The notes under the pieces were generated by a model, which was not told where the DNA came from, did no database searches, and was given only the letters and a program-made list of their open reading frames with translations. A stretch of 64,000 nucleotides of DNA from assembly GCA_002633005.1 (NCBI GenBank), contig NMRA01000291.1, forward strand, positions 62,001-126,000, in the 5' to 3' direction. The translations under genes were made by a program, and so were the position numbers. Position 1 is the first letter of the stretch. Each line of letters starts with the position of its first letter. The DNA is from Phoronis australis (taxonomy: Eukaryota > Phoronida > Phoronidae). Shown here piece by piece: positions 9,313-24,300 of this stretch.

Positions 9313-12300
9313 GTATTTTGGGAGACATTCTTATTTTCAGTTGTTAATTCTTGTTTTTCTGTTCTTTTTCTGTAATAAAGCGACTTTGGTGTTTTAAGTA
9401 AAAACGCGCCTGTCGCCTGACCTGAATTGTGAGTTTGAATTTAACATATGTGATTTTATTTTCTAATAAAAAATCAACATGTCTGCATCCTATAAAGGTC
9501 ACATTGTCATTCAGAATCTTGTTAGGTTTAGTAGCTGTGTAATGTTTGTATCAGCTATCCCTTAATGAAATGCACTTAAAATGCGCATTTGCTAGTTAAA
9601 ATTTTGCAAATTTTGTTGTTGCCATTTTTCATAATTGGAAAACTACCCGAAATTCATTATCAGTTATGTTTAGAGCATTTATCTAAAAGGACATGCAGGC
9701 ATGACAATTGAAAGTATAGGTCTACTGCAATATGCTTCCTGGTGCTGTTAAACAACCACCATTCAAAAAATAAAAAATCGAAAGTTAGTCTCTAGAATCC
9801 ATTGAATAGATACATAGATTACTAAGTCTTTTGGGGTGCATGCCATGCTGAAGTCAAATCTGTTAAGTAAACCTAAACCACCAGTAGTTACAGGTCTCCA
9901 AGATTTCAATGATGTCACAGGATTTTACCAGGTAACAACTGTCCCACAAAGCATTTAAAAAACAAAACGACAACAGCACAGTAGATGCAATCCTCAGAAT
10001 TAGCTGAAAACATAGCTGTGAACAGTTTCTGCATGTACTGCTTTAGGCATCCCATTAAGATGAGTATGACAAAAATGTTTTGGAATGGTTGGGGGCAGGC
10101 TGAATGTTTGTATCTGATATGACCATCTGTGAACATCAATGTTATTCTTCTGTAACTCCCAGTGCAATATCCTGTACAATTTCCAGGTTCTGACCTTCAT
10201 TTTCATGGCATGTCTATCAACAATCTGTTGACTGATGTGGTGTTTTCTTAGACAGCAGTTGTGCAAGACAGAATTAAGCTTCACTGATTTATTTTAGTCC
10301 CAACTAGATGCCTTTACAAGTTTATTGGCCCCCAAAACAGTGCAGCTGATTGATTCTCCACCTCACATTAATACAAATAGTTTCTAGATGATGTCACTAG
10401 AAAATACTGTACTGGGCTATTGCAAGCTATTGTGGGTAAAGAAAACAAACTTAAATCTTTTCAGGTTTAGATTTCCCTTGGAAAACAAGCCCTATTCATT
10501 GTAAAGTGAGTGTTAAAATGTATCTGATCCACGCTGGGTTGAGTCTCTTTGTAATACATAGAGGTTATCGCTTGTTAAATTGCTCACAATAATTGATATG
10601 TCAGCAGCCCTGATTGAATTAGCTATCGGTACTTAATGATATCATCATAGTTGGAATTTCTCCTTCAATTCATTTTTATGCAACCATTACGAATAAAGTG
10701 CACGTTTGTTTTTGTTTACTTGTATTGAATAGCTGGTTCCTGTTAAAATAATCCTTTCAAAACAGTTTTCCATCCTTTGCTCACAAAGTTTCTAGATGCA
10801 TAATTATATGATATTTCCATTCTTGTGACACCTCGGTATTCTGCTGTCATATACCTAAGTTAATTTATGCACAAAATGCTATGAAATAAATAATTAGGAT
10901 ATTGATGTTATTGGTAGTAATATCAATAATAAGCTGATCAGAAGAAATTGTCATGTAAGGTAAATCAGTTATGACCATTGGTCAGCCAACTGCAAAATAT
11001 AGATAGGCTGGATACTGTTGATATGTGTCTACAAGTTTAGTGAACTCTGTACATTATGTAAGCTTATTTTCCTGCCTGGTTGCCTAGGTATAAAATTACC
11101 AGTGCTTTTCAACTATTGCCTTTGATGGAAAGTATTAAAATACTCCGTCAAAAACGCTCAGCTGTATTGCTTGAAGTTATCTTGTAAATGATGATGGCAA
11201 AATACTTGTGGATTACAGCATTTAGGTGAATTGAGACATAAACAGCATATGTCTTTGCCACAATCTTCAATTGACAATTTGACTACCAGAAACAGGTTCT
11301 TGGACAGATACAGTATGCTGTAGTAAATTTTGTTCAAATGTTGATGGACGGAACAGGATTCAGCAAATGCCACTAGTTTAGGGATTCCAGAGCGAATTGA
11401 ATTTTGACAAAATGGTCAGGATCAGTGGTAACATGGTCTTGTACAGTGGTCCTTGGTGGTAACCATAGTTGCCATTTTTTACCAGAACCAAACCGTGATG
11501 AAGTTCAAATCGTTTTGCATTTTGTGAACCAGGTTTGTTCTCTTACTAACAGGCATCAGTCTCATTCTTAAAATCCATACACCGATGTATGTAAATAACT
11601 TGCCATTTCATTGGTATGCACCTTAGCTAGGATCGTAAGTTTCATGTTCCTACTAAACTCACATTCTACAAATGCACTGATTTGGCATGGATAAACAGTA
11701 ATCACATAGGTGTTTTTTTCCTGTTTTTCAAACCTTATGTCATCAACAGAACCTGTACTTCTTGGTGGTTCAACAGTCTATCTCACAGCTGGGCTTGCAC
11801 TCTCCTATTTATAGTACAGTCTTTCCATATTTGGCTTGCCTTCTCAAATGTTCCATTGGTTGTGTGTGTGTGTTGTGATCTGTCTCTCTCTCTGTTGGAG
11901 TACCAAGCCATCTCTCTCAGGTAAGATACTGGCTTAGTGTATGTGGTATCTTCATATTTTCTTGAAATTGTTTTAATGTCTCATAATGTGCTTATATATT
12001 CTCTTTAAGTTGTTAAAATCGCTTTGTTGTCTTTTACTTGGAATTAGGCAGTCTGGTTGTTGGAAAGACTGACTGTCCGAACAGTGGCTTTTTCAATTGG
12101 AGCATTCCAAAATTTTGAACACTCATCACAACGAACTAGAAATGTAGAACCAGTGTTAGTTTGAAAGGAGACTTGGTCATTTGTTCTTTATTTCTTCACT
12201 TAGTTCATTATAGTTTGACAGTTTGAATGAGGGGGAGGGGGGTATAAAATTTTGTACAAATTTTGTACACCATGTTGTTATTGCTACTTCTGGGTAATGT

Positions 12301-15300
12301 GGTTGAAACATGTGGATTGTGTTATCTGGCTAGAGGGACAGGTCACTCTATTGTTTTGAATAGTTAAAATGATTCACCTGATCACATGGATTAGGTAGAA
12401 TACACATCAGTGATCTCTAGCTGACTGACTGGCCTTGAATCTTATGGATCTGGGGTGAATTCACTGCCTAGTTTAGAGCCTGTTGTATCAGATTAAATCT
12501 TTGCCCTTGCCTGCCCTTGAACTGATGGCAGTAGATTTCCTGCCCTGTTAATGCTCCTCTTGCATTGTTGACTTTGCTGTTAAAATTCAGCAGAAGCAAC
12601 TCAAGAGCCTTTACCCACTTAGGGGCAATTTTCATGGTTGGCAGTGACCCTGTAATTTAAGATTGTCAATTTTTTATGTGGATTACTGACAACTAGGGCA
12701 AAATTGCTAGTATGCATTGAGCAAATAAAATGGAAGTTTTTTCTTGTCTTCAGGTTTCACCTGTCTATCAAATGATGCTGTGCGAGAACTCGATATTCTG
12801 GTTTCTTAAAAAAATCTTAATGTCATTGTGCCTGGCTGTTTGTCTGTGTCCTGAATAATTCATAGAATGTTTTAAGTGTGGCAATCACTTACAAGGGGGT
12901 TTACTGTGTGGTTGCCTTTGTCGAAGACTAGTTAATTTTTGAAGGAGGCATGTTAACCTTTTCCCACCTTTGATAATTTCTCACAAACCGATGGCATGTT
13001 CAACTGAAAGAAAGAAAAACAAAAGCATTGAAAATGAACATAAAATGATTGTGTCAATCGTAGGTCCTGCTGCCAATGATAAGAAATAAATTTCAGAAAA
13101 AAGCCAGTTAACTGCTGGGTATGAACAAAAATGATTGTATACCATTAAAAATGTTCATGCTATTTGTGTTTAATATTCATGGCACTTAACATTCCCTCTC
13201 TGTGTTCTTGTTGAGGGTTTCTGCATCACCATCTCGCTCGATCATAAAGTACTTGTGAGCCCCCTTTCTCCCTGAACTTTTGAGCAATGACCTAAGCATG
13301 ATAAAATTTACCTTGAAAGAGCACTGGCGTTTTTTATGACTGTTAATTTCCATATTATGTGGGTTGTAAGGAAAGGGTGACCAGGAATTGAAGTGTATCA
13401 CCAATTTTGTTGTAGAAATTAAAATACAATCTGATATGTCTTCAAGAGCGGGAATTCAGAAATGCGTTAATTTTGATGTCAGGTATTTCAGACAGTATTA
13501 ACCATCTACATGCCATACACAACACACTTTTTAATAATTTTTCATAATTCCTTGATTTCTGTTTTTTCAGCTGTTCTTTTTTTACCAGCCATTCTATTTA
13601 TGTTTTTTAACAGTTCCTATGATGATTTTGCGAATAATAAATATTTTTACTCATTTTATTGTGATTGTCACAATTTGCAGTCTTTCTCACTCTTTCACAA
13701 GTTTTATACTTAAAAACATCGGGCTTGTATTTCTTCATACCTTTGGCTCATTACCAACTGACATTCAAAGATGGACATTGAAGTCGCTTCATCATGTAAT
13801 CTTCCCTGCTCCATGAACTATTACACTCATACAGTTGAGAATGCTTCTCTTCATCGCTATGTCTATGGAATGTGAGCTCATTTACCAGCCGCCCTGAAAA
13901 ACGCCAGGCGTCTTTTTCTTCTCATCTTCCACGTTAAGTTTCTACTCTCTGAAGGTGTTACAGATAATCAGGGTGAGCTCTTTACATTTTTCTTTGATGC
14001 GTTTCCCCTCAACCCGAACTGGTATGCGTTGAGTTGTTTTTTTTCTTGATAGCATTATCCTTAGCTGCACTCTCAGTGACCAGTGTAGTTTATGTATCCT
14101 TTACCCTGGTTCATCGCGACACAGAAAAACATAATGTGTTTGAAAGTGTCCTGTGATAGGTTTGAACTTGTGCTTCTAAATATGTCTTAAGTGCTGTGGT
14201 GAACTTTGTAGAATGGCTGCCCCTTGAGCACTGTTTGGCATTTGTTATTGCTTTGTACTTAAGAAGCAATCATGAATTAGCAAAGAATTATGTCTTGGAT
14301 ATTGCATAACGTGGTTGCAATTTGTTTGTCAGAGACCTTTGTCATAGTTTTTGCAGGTATTCATTGATAGAAACTTCAGAAAGTTTTGCACATTAGCTTT
14401 TTCTCCGTTTAAACTTCAGACTCAAATCAATCCAGAAGTTGTAGAAATTTTTAGCATGTTTTGTAAAATTGAACATTTTTGGTTGAAAATTTGAACTGAC
14501 ATTTTGATTTGAATTTGATCACCTGAAACAAATCTGAGGGACTCGCTTGGACTAGAATATACCATTTCAAACAATTTCGTCTCAACTTCCATTGTATTAG
14601 AATTGTTCGCAGTCTGCCTGCCATTGTACTATTAAGGGCATTAAGTCCTGTTTTATTTGTCCTGCTATTAAATTTTCAGGAACCATAGTGTGCATATTGC
14701 ATGTTGTCTAATGGTAAATGTCTTGGCCAGTTCGTGGAGGCTTAAAATTTAGTCAAGTAAAGGTAAGAGAATTTAAGGCCTTAGTATCCCTTGTGTTATG
14801 GTGGAAGAGTTTGATCCAGAATCCAAGGTGAGATTGGAGCATGTATTCCCAAGTTGACCTTGGATCATTGTGTCTCCAGTACCATTGCAATCTTTATGTT
14901 GTGGTGGTAGAGTTTGATCCAGAATCCAAGATGAGGTAAGTCAATGTGTTCCTTGATATACCTTGGATCATTTTACTCTAGAATCATTGCATTCTATTAT
15001 GGCGATAGAGTTTGATCCAGAATCCAAGGTGAGATTAGAGCATGTATTCCCAAGTACCTTGGATCATTGTGTCTCCAGTACCATTGCAATCTTTATGTTG
15101 TGGTGGTAGAGTTTGATCCAGAATCCAAGATGAGGTAAGTCAATGTGTTCCTTGATATACCTTGGATCATTTTACTCTAGTATCATTGCATTTTATTTTG
15201 GCGATAGAGTTTGATACATTACTACAGCCAGAAGAACGAGAGTGCACATGTCCTCAAGTATCATTTTTTAACTTGCGCCATTAACCTCCAGCTGTTATTG

Positions 15301-18300
15301 CAGTTTGTTGACTTTTGTAAGTAATATCCATTCCTTCATTTTGGAGCCATTTTACATCTTGCAGCTTTTTGTTCAACTACATTGTCAGTCATTTCATGTG
15401 TAAGTATGGGAATGATAACTGGATTTAACTAGAAATTTACATTCATTCATTTATGTACATCAGTATAGTTTGGTAGTAATCCTTCGTATTCATTTAGCAT
15501 ATATAAATATACCTTTACCATATACTACCAAGTTGCGATTTTTATCTTTGATCATAGAATATAGTGTCAAGTTGAATCGAGAAACTAGTCACTGAAATCC
15601 ATCTCACTGGACTGGATTGAATTGATCCGCCACCCTGCGACATGGGAATGTAGGCTCGAACTCTGGGTCAAGTTGAGTACAACAGAAATGCCCAGGCTTC
15701 GGAACTGGAGTTTGATTGAGGGTTAGAATTCAGATGTTGTATGTGAGACTCAGAGGTACATTTAGGAGATGCTATCCTGTATGGAAGTGCACTGTTTCAT
15801 TGGGGGGGGGGGTGATTTCTATGGAAATTCATGACGTGAGAGCTACAGACTTGGTAGGCACGCACCGGGACTCGCTGCACCNTCAGATGTGGTATCTTTT
15901 CCTAGAAGTCGTCTTCGAGAAGTTTAATTAGCATCTTTGCATACCTGGTAACTATTTTACAATGGCTAGAGTTAAAGGAACCATTGTTGTCTAGAAATGT
16001 TGTTGGTGTTCGTGTGGGGGGGCTTTAGTATTATAATGACTGGTATTGGCAGTCTGCATGGAGGGGCTGTGTGCTCAGCCAATAAGCCTGGAACATGTGT
16101 TCAACATGATGTACATAAATAAAGAGAAGTGAGTTTACACAAACAGACAGTTTGTTAATTGGTGTGATATTTGGTTTGCACTCAGTTAGCAACTCACTGT
16201 GTATTGAACTGTGGGCTCTTGGAGGTCTAGGAATCCTATCTGCTTTCTATTGCAGGTTTGTGTAGTTGTCCAGTAACCCAGGGGAATGGATACAATTTGG
16301 TTGGATGATCTGAATTGAAATTCTGGTCTATTGCATTTGGTGCGCCCCATTAATTTGTTAATAGCAAAAATGGCAACAGATGTTAAGTTGAAATGGCCAC
16401 AGGGAATAAATACTCTTATTGAAAAATAGGTCATGCATGAGGTGATAAAAGTTGTATATATTCTTTTAGCTGATGGCTCCTGTTTAGAGAGATTTTGAAT
16501 AAATGTATGGTCTTGCTCCTGGTCGATATCTTAAAAAGTCTTCATTTTGGAACAAAAGTGATTATTGAAATTATTGTTTTTCTGTTTTTCTATGGCAGGC
16601 TTGCAGTATTGCCTCAAATGCTCAAAAGTATGCTAAATACAAAGTCAAGTATTCTGAGAAGTTGTTTTTGTTGAGTAATTTTACAAAATAAAATTTCACT
16701 CGTCAATATTGCGACCCCTAACTGAAAAATTTTCACCAAATTGGATTGTTATCTATTATCTGTATAAGAGTTACTGTTATACTCAGAGGTTAAAGTTTGC
16801 TGTTGAACTTCCATAATTTACTTTCTTTCTTATCTGAACAGTCTCTCCCACCAGTGCTTTGTCAGTTCACTGATAAAACAGGATGTGTGTTTTTGAAAGA
16901 TAATTGCCCGGGATGCCGTCAGTTTCACTGTAGCTGGTATTTTGAAATTTAAACACGTTCAAGTGTCTTGTTTTATGCACTTCCAGCAGGTCCTAGATAT
17001 GTCTACCATTCTATTCTAAATTTGTGTTTTACGTGGGCACTGCATGAAACCAGTTTATGCTTGGCTGGAGGCTAGGGTTTGAATGAGATTTATAGTCTGT
17101 GAACTTGACTTGGATCATTTGTGACATGGCTTGTCCCATTTTAATATAAATATTTATTCTTGGTATGTCTGGTTTAATGTCAGTGAACCCACTCAGAACC
17201 TCAGTGAAACTATTGTCTCTTCAACTATACTTTATGAAATATTTTGCTCACATTTAATCATGTTGGAATACGACACAAACATTATGTTCACATTTTGCCA
17301 CCTGATTCTGGTAATAACATGGTGAACTGCAGTGGCATTATTATATTCTGGTAATAACATGGTGAACTGCAGTGGCATTATTATATTCTGGTAATAACAT
17401 GGTGAACTGCAGTGGCATTATTATATTCTGGTAATAACATGGTGAACTGCAGTGGCATTATTATATTCTTGGCTAGTTATCAATTTTGACTTGATTTTAC
17501 ACAAGAAGGTGAATAAATCAGTAACATCGTCCTCAAACTAGTTGCCGCGAAGTTAAAAATGGGATTTGCGTAAAAATTTTCTTTAATTACCACATGAATT
17601 GACTTTGTGTTATGGTACTGGTAATTTTTTAGGCAATATGGCCAAACCAAGTGTTGGGTTGTAGGTGTAGCTGGAGATTTACCTGTAGTGCCCTGGGAGT
17701 AGAGGCTCCATTGAGGGGCATACCTTCTAGTTCAAACATTCCCATATTAAATTACAAGGATTATGACTGAATGATGAAAAGCAGGGATAGGCCTTTGAAG
17801 CATTTTCTAATTAAAACCACCTTGCATTCAGCTTGCTGGTACATCTAGTAAATCTGACACGTTTACTGCAAAATATGCTTTTGATTGAGTAGAACCCTAG
17901 AAAAATGTCCAAATTTAGCTAACTTTTGGAATGTCATATCTCAGAAATAGCGAATTGATATGAAGCTTTCAGATTCTATGCCTTTTGCAATTTTCTCCAA
18001 AATGGTCTGAGGAATTGCTGTTAAAATGTTCCACTTTTGTGCGAGGGTTTTAAAAAATAGGTCCTTTATGAATTTATGAAAAAAGTCAAAAATTGCATAA
18101 AACAAAAAGGAAATCATAATTTAGAAAATAGCAATATTGTTTTTAGATGTGATCTTGAACATTTATCTATAGAAAAATTTAGTCGGCATGTTCTTGCTAT
18201 GAATGTACCTTTCTTATGTACAAAACTTTACTGCAGAAAAAGACATGGTAATACGACCCAATTAATTGGACATTCTTTGGTATAATGTCAAAAATCAAGA

Positions 18301-21300
18301 TTATGCAGGCTCTCTTCTTTCAGAAAATGTGCGAGTATACTTTTGTTGATATTTGGTTAAAAACACAGATTTGATACCACAAGAGAAGTCTCATATGAAT
18401 GATTCAGGCCTGTCCACCTTCGCCCCTTACCCAAGGACTGTTTTGACGTATACCTAATTGTGTCTATATACCTGGTAAAAAACCCGAGTTGAATAGATGT
18501 GGAGTGACATTGCTTTGGGACTTGTCTGCTATTTCTCTGTTTAGATTCCTCTCTAGTTGCTTCAGTATTTTTAAAAGACTCTCTCAGATATCATGTGTCA
18601 GTAAACATTTCGTATTTTGTTCTATTTTCCATTGCACTTTAGTTGAATAGGTGAACTTTAGAGGGCACTTGAGTAACATGTACTGTCTACTACAAATTTT
18701 CAGTTTATTTGTAGTCTCAGGTTTACATTAGAATCATGTTATGAGATACCTAATTGTTACAGTGTGTTATGAGTTGGGATGCTGAGTGTGGTTGGGGCTT
18801 CAGGTTACCCTCCTGTAGTGTGGCCTGTGATCATGTCAAGATTGAGATCTTTGCCACTATATTGACTAAAGACAAACTTGTGTTCAGGACTTTAATAGAT
18901 CCAAGTTGAGCACCAAACAAAAGCTGACTACAGGTGAAATTCTTTCTTGTGAACAACAAGGTTTGAGGCTACAAATAGGTGTTGCCTATACTCAGGTCTT
19001 GGATTAATCTATAGCCAGACTTGGAAAAATTAGATTTTTTGAAATCCTGTAAACATAGCAGGTAAATCCTCACCTGTTGAGCCCAGAGTATTTGAGCCGT
19101 GCAATTATTGTCTCACCTCTGTGTAGCTCTCCTGGTAGTACAGCCGAGCATCTTGCCCTAGTTACTCTGAATTCAACTTATCTCGTTTTGTAGCACCCAC
19201 TTGTACTTTCTCTGTTTTCTGACAATAAAATAACCATACCTGGTCACAGATTGCACTGTTTTTAGGGATATTTTAAACGAATTGGGATTAGGAATGCATT
19301 GGCAGGGGAATTAGAGCCGAGGAGCGACCAGCCCATCAAGATAATGGTAAAAATGCTATTATTTATGTTCTGCTGTTATCTCGAACACTAAATCAGCTGA
19401 ATCACTAGTTTGTCTGTTGATTACTGTTTCCATTCTCAGTCTCTGTCTGCTGGTCTTTTACAAATGTTGTACCTGTCTGCGAAGCTTGGGCGATTTGGGC
19501 AAAACATATCAGCGTGAAAATAGCGGATTTTGAATTTCTGCCCCAGTTACTGTGTGCTCATTGCTTTTAATTAGGAATGGGTTCTTCACTCTGGTATTGT
19601 GACATGAAGCCTATTGGTAGCACTGCATCTGCTAGTTTACTGTTACTATGATGAACAAGATGTGAATAAAAACATAGTGCAAGTTGAATTTAAGCGTCTG
19701 TCACTTACTGAGATCGGTTTCATTATACCATGATCTAGATATGCTCATGCCTCATAAACAGAAACTTTCATCAAAATCATGATAAGATTGAAAGTATTTT
19801 GAACTCTGTAGGAATCTGTGCGCCTTTTCCTACGGGATCCAGAAGTCTTACAAAGCGCAACAATATATAAATTGTAAAGATCTTTGTGAGTGTGATTCAA
19901 TATCATTTTAATAATATCTTAAAATGAAACATGTAAATTTGGTAAATACACCAGTGTTGATTTAGCGAATGTCTGGCAGACAACCCTGAAAATTGGCTTT
20001 TTGTAATAAAATCACAAAAATAAATTGAATTTTTGTTGTCTTATGGATCTGGTCAAAGCTAATATTACTTCAAGAAGTTTAGTCACATAACTGTTTTTTG
20101 GTTGGTAAAATTGATAGTGTCACTTTAAATAATTCACTTGCATTGTTTTTAATAAGGACCTATTTTAACAAAAGCATGACAATTGGTGTACTAGTCAATG
20201 TTGATATGCTTGTCAAAGTTTAAAGTCTTGGTACCTATTGCTATGACCGTGGTAACTAGCCACCATCATGGATTTTAAAAAATCCTGACATGGCGGAGCA
20301 GTGTGAAAATTTTTGAATGAAACGAGTTTTTGTAGTTTGGTTTTTTGATACTGATTATACAGCATTTAATGCTATTATTTATAAAAGTGAATTGATTTTT
20401 AAACTTCCAAATGTGAATAATGGATTCGTACTTCACACAAAGCCAACTATTTGCACCTCCCGCCCATAAAGATCACAATTCCTACATTTTTGCGCGTTGT
20501 AAAAATTCCTACATAGCCTGAAATGCGCGATGTATGAGTATTCATACATCATACAGATGCCTACATGGTTCAGAACAAAAGTACCGTCCGCATAATATGC
20601 CTGCTTTGGACTGTTACCTTTTGACTTGAAGCTTTAAAAGCGTTGTGAGGACAGTGAGGTTCAAATACCTGGTGGTTATCACAAGGTTAAGCATCCCCAA
20701 ACATGTATAAGGTAGTGTTGTATTTCCTGACTCCATCTGTACCCAGTCATGCAGGTTGAATACTCATCTAGGTGTTGAACTTCTGAATAAATCATCTCAG
20801 TTGATTGCTTTGTAAACTGAAGTAACTGATTATAATGACACAACATGGTTGGTGTTTTATGACCATAACTTATTTCACATGAGTGATTTTTTCGGGTGTC
20901 GGTAGACAAGAGTTTTAAAGCTTAGATCTCAAACGCAAGTTTCTTTAGTGTATTTTATGAATAGAATTTATAATTTCGGAGTAAGACTGGTGGTTTTATA
21001 AACCTTCAAGTACATTTCTTGTGTGGTGCTTCTGTGTGATTGGAGGAGACATTGTGACTTGTGAGTTGAGTCTCCTCCTCCTGTTGTCAAGGTCGTGGGT
21101 TCAAATCCCCCTCCTTGACCCTTGAGTCAGGTCTCCAGTTTCTCAGCTTGGTTTTAATTTGTGTTTGTGTTTGTGTTATATGAGTATTATTAAAGGAAAA
21201 ATGGATTCATATGTCTGTTGCATTGAACCAGCTCGGAGTAGCGTGCAGACATCTCAGAATGCCTGCGCCATTTTTTTCTATGTGATTCTTTTATCTATAT

Positions 21301-24300
21301 TAATCCTTGATAATTCCCAGTTTAATAAAAGTAAATTTTGTGTTTGCTATAATTACTTTGAGTTCATAGCTTTCGGGGCATGAAGCAAATAAAACAAAAC
21401 ATTTCACCAAATAGGCAGTGACAGTTTTCCTTCAGCAATAATTATTTATCTATTATAAAATCTAAATAATTTAGGATTCAATTATGATGAAATTTTATTT
21501 TTCATAATTGATAAGTACGGAAAACTCTTCATTTAACTGGCCCAAAATTTTTGTCTCTTTTCCGAAGGCCAATTCCCTCGGTATAGGTGCTGCTCAAACA
21601 ATAGAGTGGAGTTCTCTTAATGAAAAAGTGAATGAAATCGGATACAAAATGGCCGCCACGTCCGTCATTTTGTATCCGATCATGACCAAAAACAATAGCG
21701 TTCTAGTGATTCCCGATATACATGTTGTGTGCAAATTTCGTGAAAATCGGACAAAAATTGCGACCTGTAGAGAGCGAAAAAAAAAACAAAAAAAACTTGC
21801 TGTTAGACCAACATACTTGGCGGAAAAATTCCGCCAAGTAATAATGAAAATTCCACTTATACTGTACGTTGTGAGCTAAATGGGTTCTGTACCATGTCTA
21901 ACACTAGGATATGTTTTGACAAATCAATGTTAGAATTAGCTTTTGAAAAATGGTAAAAGATCAATATTAGCTATTTGGTTTTTGTCCGAAATTGAGAAGA
22001 GTTTACAATAGTGGTGGTTATTTAGGATGTTGCCTTTCTGCACCTGTTGTGATTGGCTACCTTGAGTTCCACTTGATACTGGGTAGTATGTAAGCACTGC
22101 ATTTGATTTTTGCTGACAACGCCCCCTGATGGCACCTCTAATCAGGTTTGGTCTTTTCTCTTTCTGTTAAATTGTTATGCTCCATTTGATTGGTTGCCTT
22201 TTCTCTTTCCAGTTGATTTTCAGTGGAGAATACACCAAGGCCATGGACGAGAACTTCCATAACGAGCACTTTGGCTGCTACCACTGCGACAAGTCGTTGA
22301 CTGGGCACCGCTACATCCTACGAGAGGAGCAGCCATATTGTATACCATGTTTCGATGAGAAGTTTGCCAAGACCTGTGAAGAGTGTCAGAAGCCCATTGG
22401 TGCTGATTTCAAGGTTTGTTGTCACAATTCGTACTTTTCGGACACTGCTCAAATGGTCATGTGGACACTGGGAATTCAGTTGTACTATCAGAGAGTTTGC
22501 TACCCACAATCCTCAGTTTTTGATATGGTACTTACATACAAAGTGTAACATTATGAGTGTAACGAACTGCGTTTCCCAGGACTTTCACCTCTGCCTACTG
22601 ACAGATTTTTGGCAACCTGATGGTTTAAATGTTGGACAAAAGTATATGATGAGGCTTTTGCTGTATACGGTTCTGCCACTGATGAAAAATTGACCACAAG
22701 GAGTCTCTAGTTGTAGAGCGACTCTGCCCACCCGCACATGAATTACACCAGTGGTTAATTTTAAACATGTCGGTTAAGCACCGAGTGTGTATTTGGGTCT
22801 TAACTAATCTACTCAAAGCCTCAAAAAGCAATAGCGGATTTGCAGCGACGCCATATTGAAATTAGGTTAAAATGGTGCATTGTGGGTGCTGTGGTCAGGA
22901 TTCCGAAAGCGGCCATAGTAACAAGCATAATACGCGGTATGAGCGCGAAGAAAACTTACGGCGGATACACTTGTGTTCCTGGTTGCTTCAAAAACAACAA
23001 GACAAATAAAAATTTGAGTTTTTATGTGTTCCCTGCAAACCAAGAACTTCGTGAAAAATGGATAAACAACATTAGGAGAGCTGGGAGTAAGGGGAGATTT
23101 AGCGCATTCAAACCAATGCAGGGCTATCTAGTAGGCAACACGTAGCCCCTCGGTTGGCCATATAGGGGCTACAATACTCCCATTCGCTTTCTGTACTCAT
23201 TTCGTTACTTCAGTGTATTTTAAACGGGCCGTGACCGGATTTGGGTTACCGATTTCGAGTTTTCACCTCGTCAAAAATACATTCTACACTTAAAACTATC
23301 ATTTAAAAAACGCTTACTTTCATCATTGGTCCTTTCTACTTCTATACATATCTTTGATGAAGCTTAGTTGTGAGAATTAAGTTGACTTTGGCGAAGAATT
23401 ACAACTCCACTTTTTTGGTTGCCGTTAATTTTATCACCGCGTGAGCCGCGATAACCACAAAGCATGTCAACTGAATCGGGTGAGTTAAGCAAAGGTTAGC
23501 GCGAGACTGAGCGAAGCGCGTGACGCTAGCGTGTGACGCTAGCGCGCGACACTTGTAAAATAGCATGAGAAGGTATCGGGTGAAACTTGTAAGATGTGTG
23601 TCCCTTGGACTTTTTATTCGTCAACATGCGTAATTTCACTAACTTCCTCAAAATGGCACCCGGTAACTGAGAGAAGCTCGAGCAAACCGCGACAGATTTT
23701 CATCGATTTGTTCAAGTTTTGCAGACTAAATTGTATCCAGAGTCGTGGTATATGTTAATTATAACTCCGTGTTCCTACATGTATGGTTCATTTGATTTTA
23801 TTTGCTGTATTTTGAAATGAGTAACTTTTTGTGAGGATGTACTATCGCCCCTGAATGCCTGCGGCATCCAGTGCGATGTAATTGCCTCATCGTGTGTGCA
23901 GCGAACATTTTCCTGGTGGAAAAAAGACGTATGAGAACAACATTCCGACGGAGTTTCCTCTTAAAATTAACGTCTCTAGCATATCCACGGCGAAAGCTAC
24001 AAAAGTTAAGCAATCCAAGAACTCTCAACTTGTCTGAAACCGGAGGAGATTTCGAAATCAACGCCGATAACCCCAATACTGAACATCATGACGACAGTTG
24101 TGCCCTCGGTCACACGGTCACTGATCATTGCTACGCTGTGTTTACAAACGAGAGAGAGGACTTGCTTGGTATTATAAAGCAAAAAAATGAAACATGGTTT
24201 TTAGTTTGCAAATCACTCCAAATGCACACACTATCCAGCCTGCTCAAGACATGCCTGACCACAAGCTATCCCATGAGCCTTCGCGCAGGAAGTAACTCGC

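Larger units (their letters stand above)
9313..22212 (+). other. Long first intron of LIM gene
   Basis: This is 12.9 kb of AT-rich DNA with no recognisable conserved exon. It holds a 101-bp tandem repeat (14800-15220), a perfect 40-bp repeat (17308-17467), a GT/CT microsatellite near 11860-11895, an N at 15882, and small palindromes at 21637-21840. A GTAAGA donor-like site follows a pyrimidine-rich stretch near 11921, but I cannot tie it to an exon. Confidence 0.6.

Noticed and set aside
9238-9420. Solo LTR with TATA box at 9141 and AATAAA at 9375
   Set aside because: No TG...CA ends, target duplication or partner LTR were found. The exon reading with a consensus donor explains the sequence better.
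21085-21125. tRNA gene or tRNA-derived SINE near GGTTCAAATCC
   Set aside because: A good B-box is present with GTCAAGG/CCTTGAC pairing around it, but no A-box at the right distance and no cloverleaf could be drawn.
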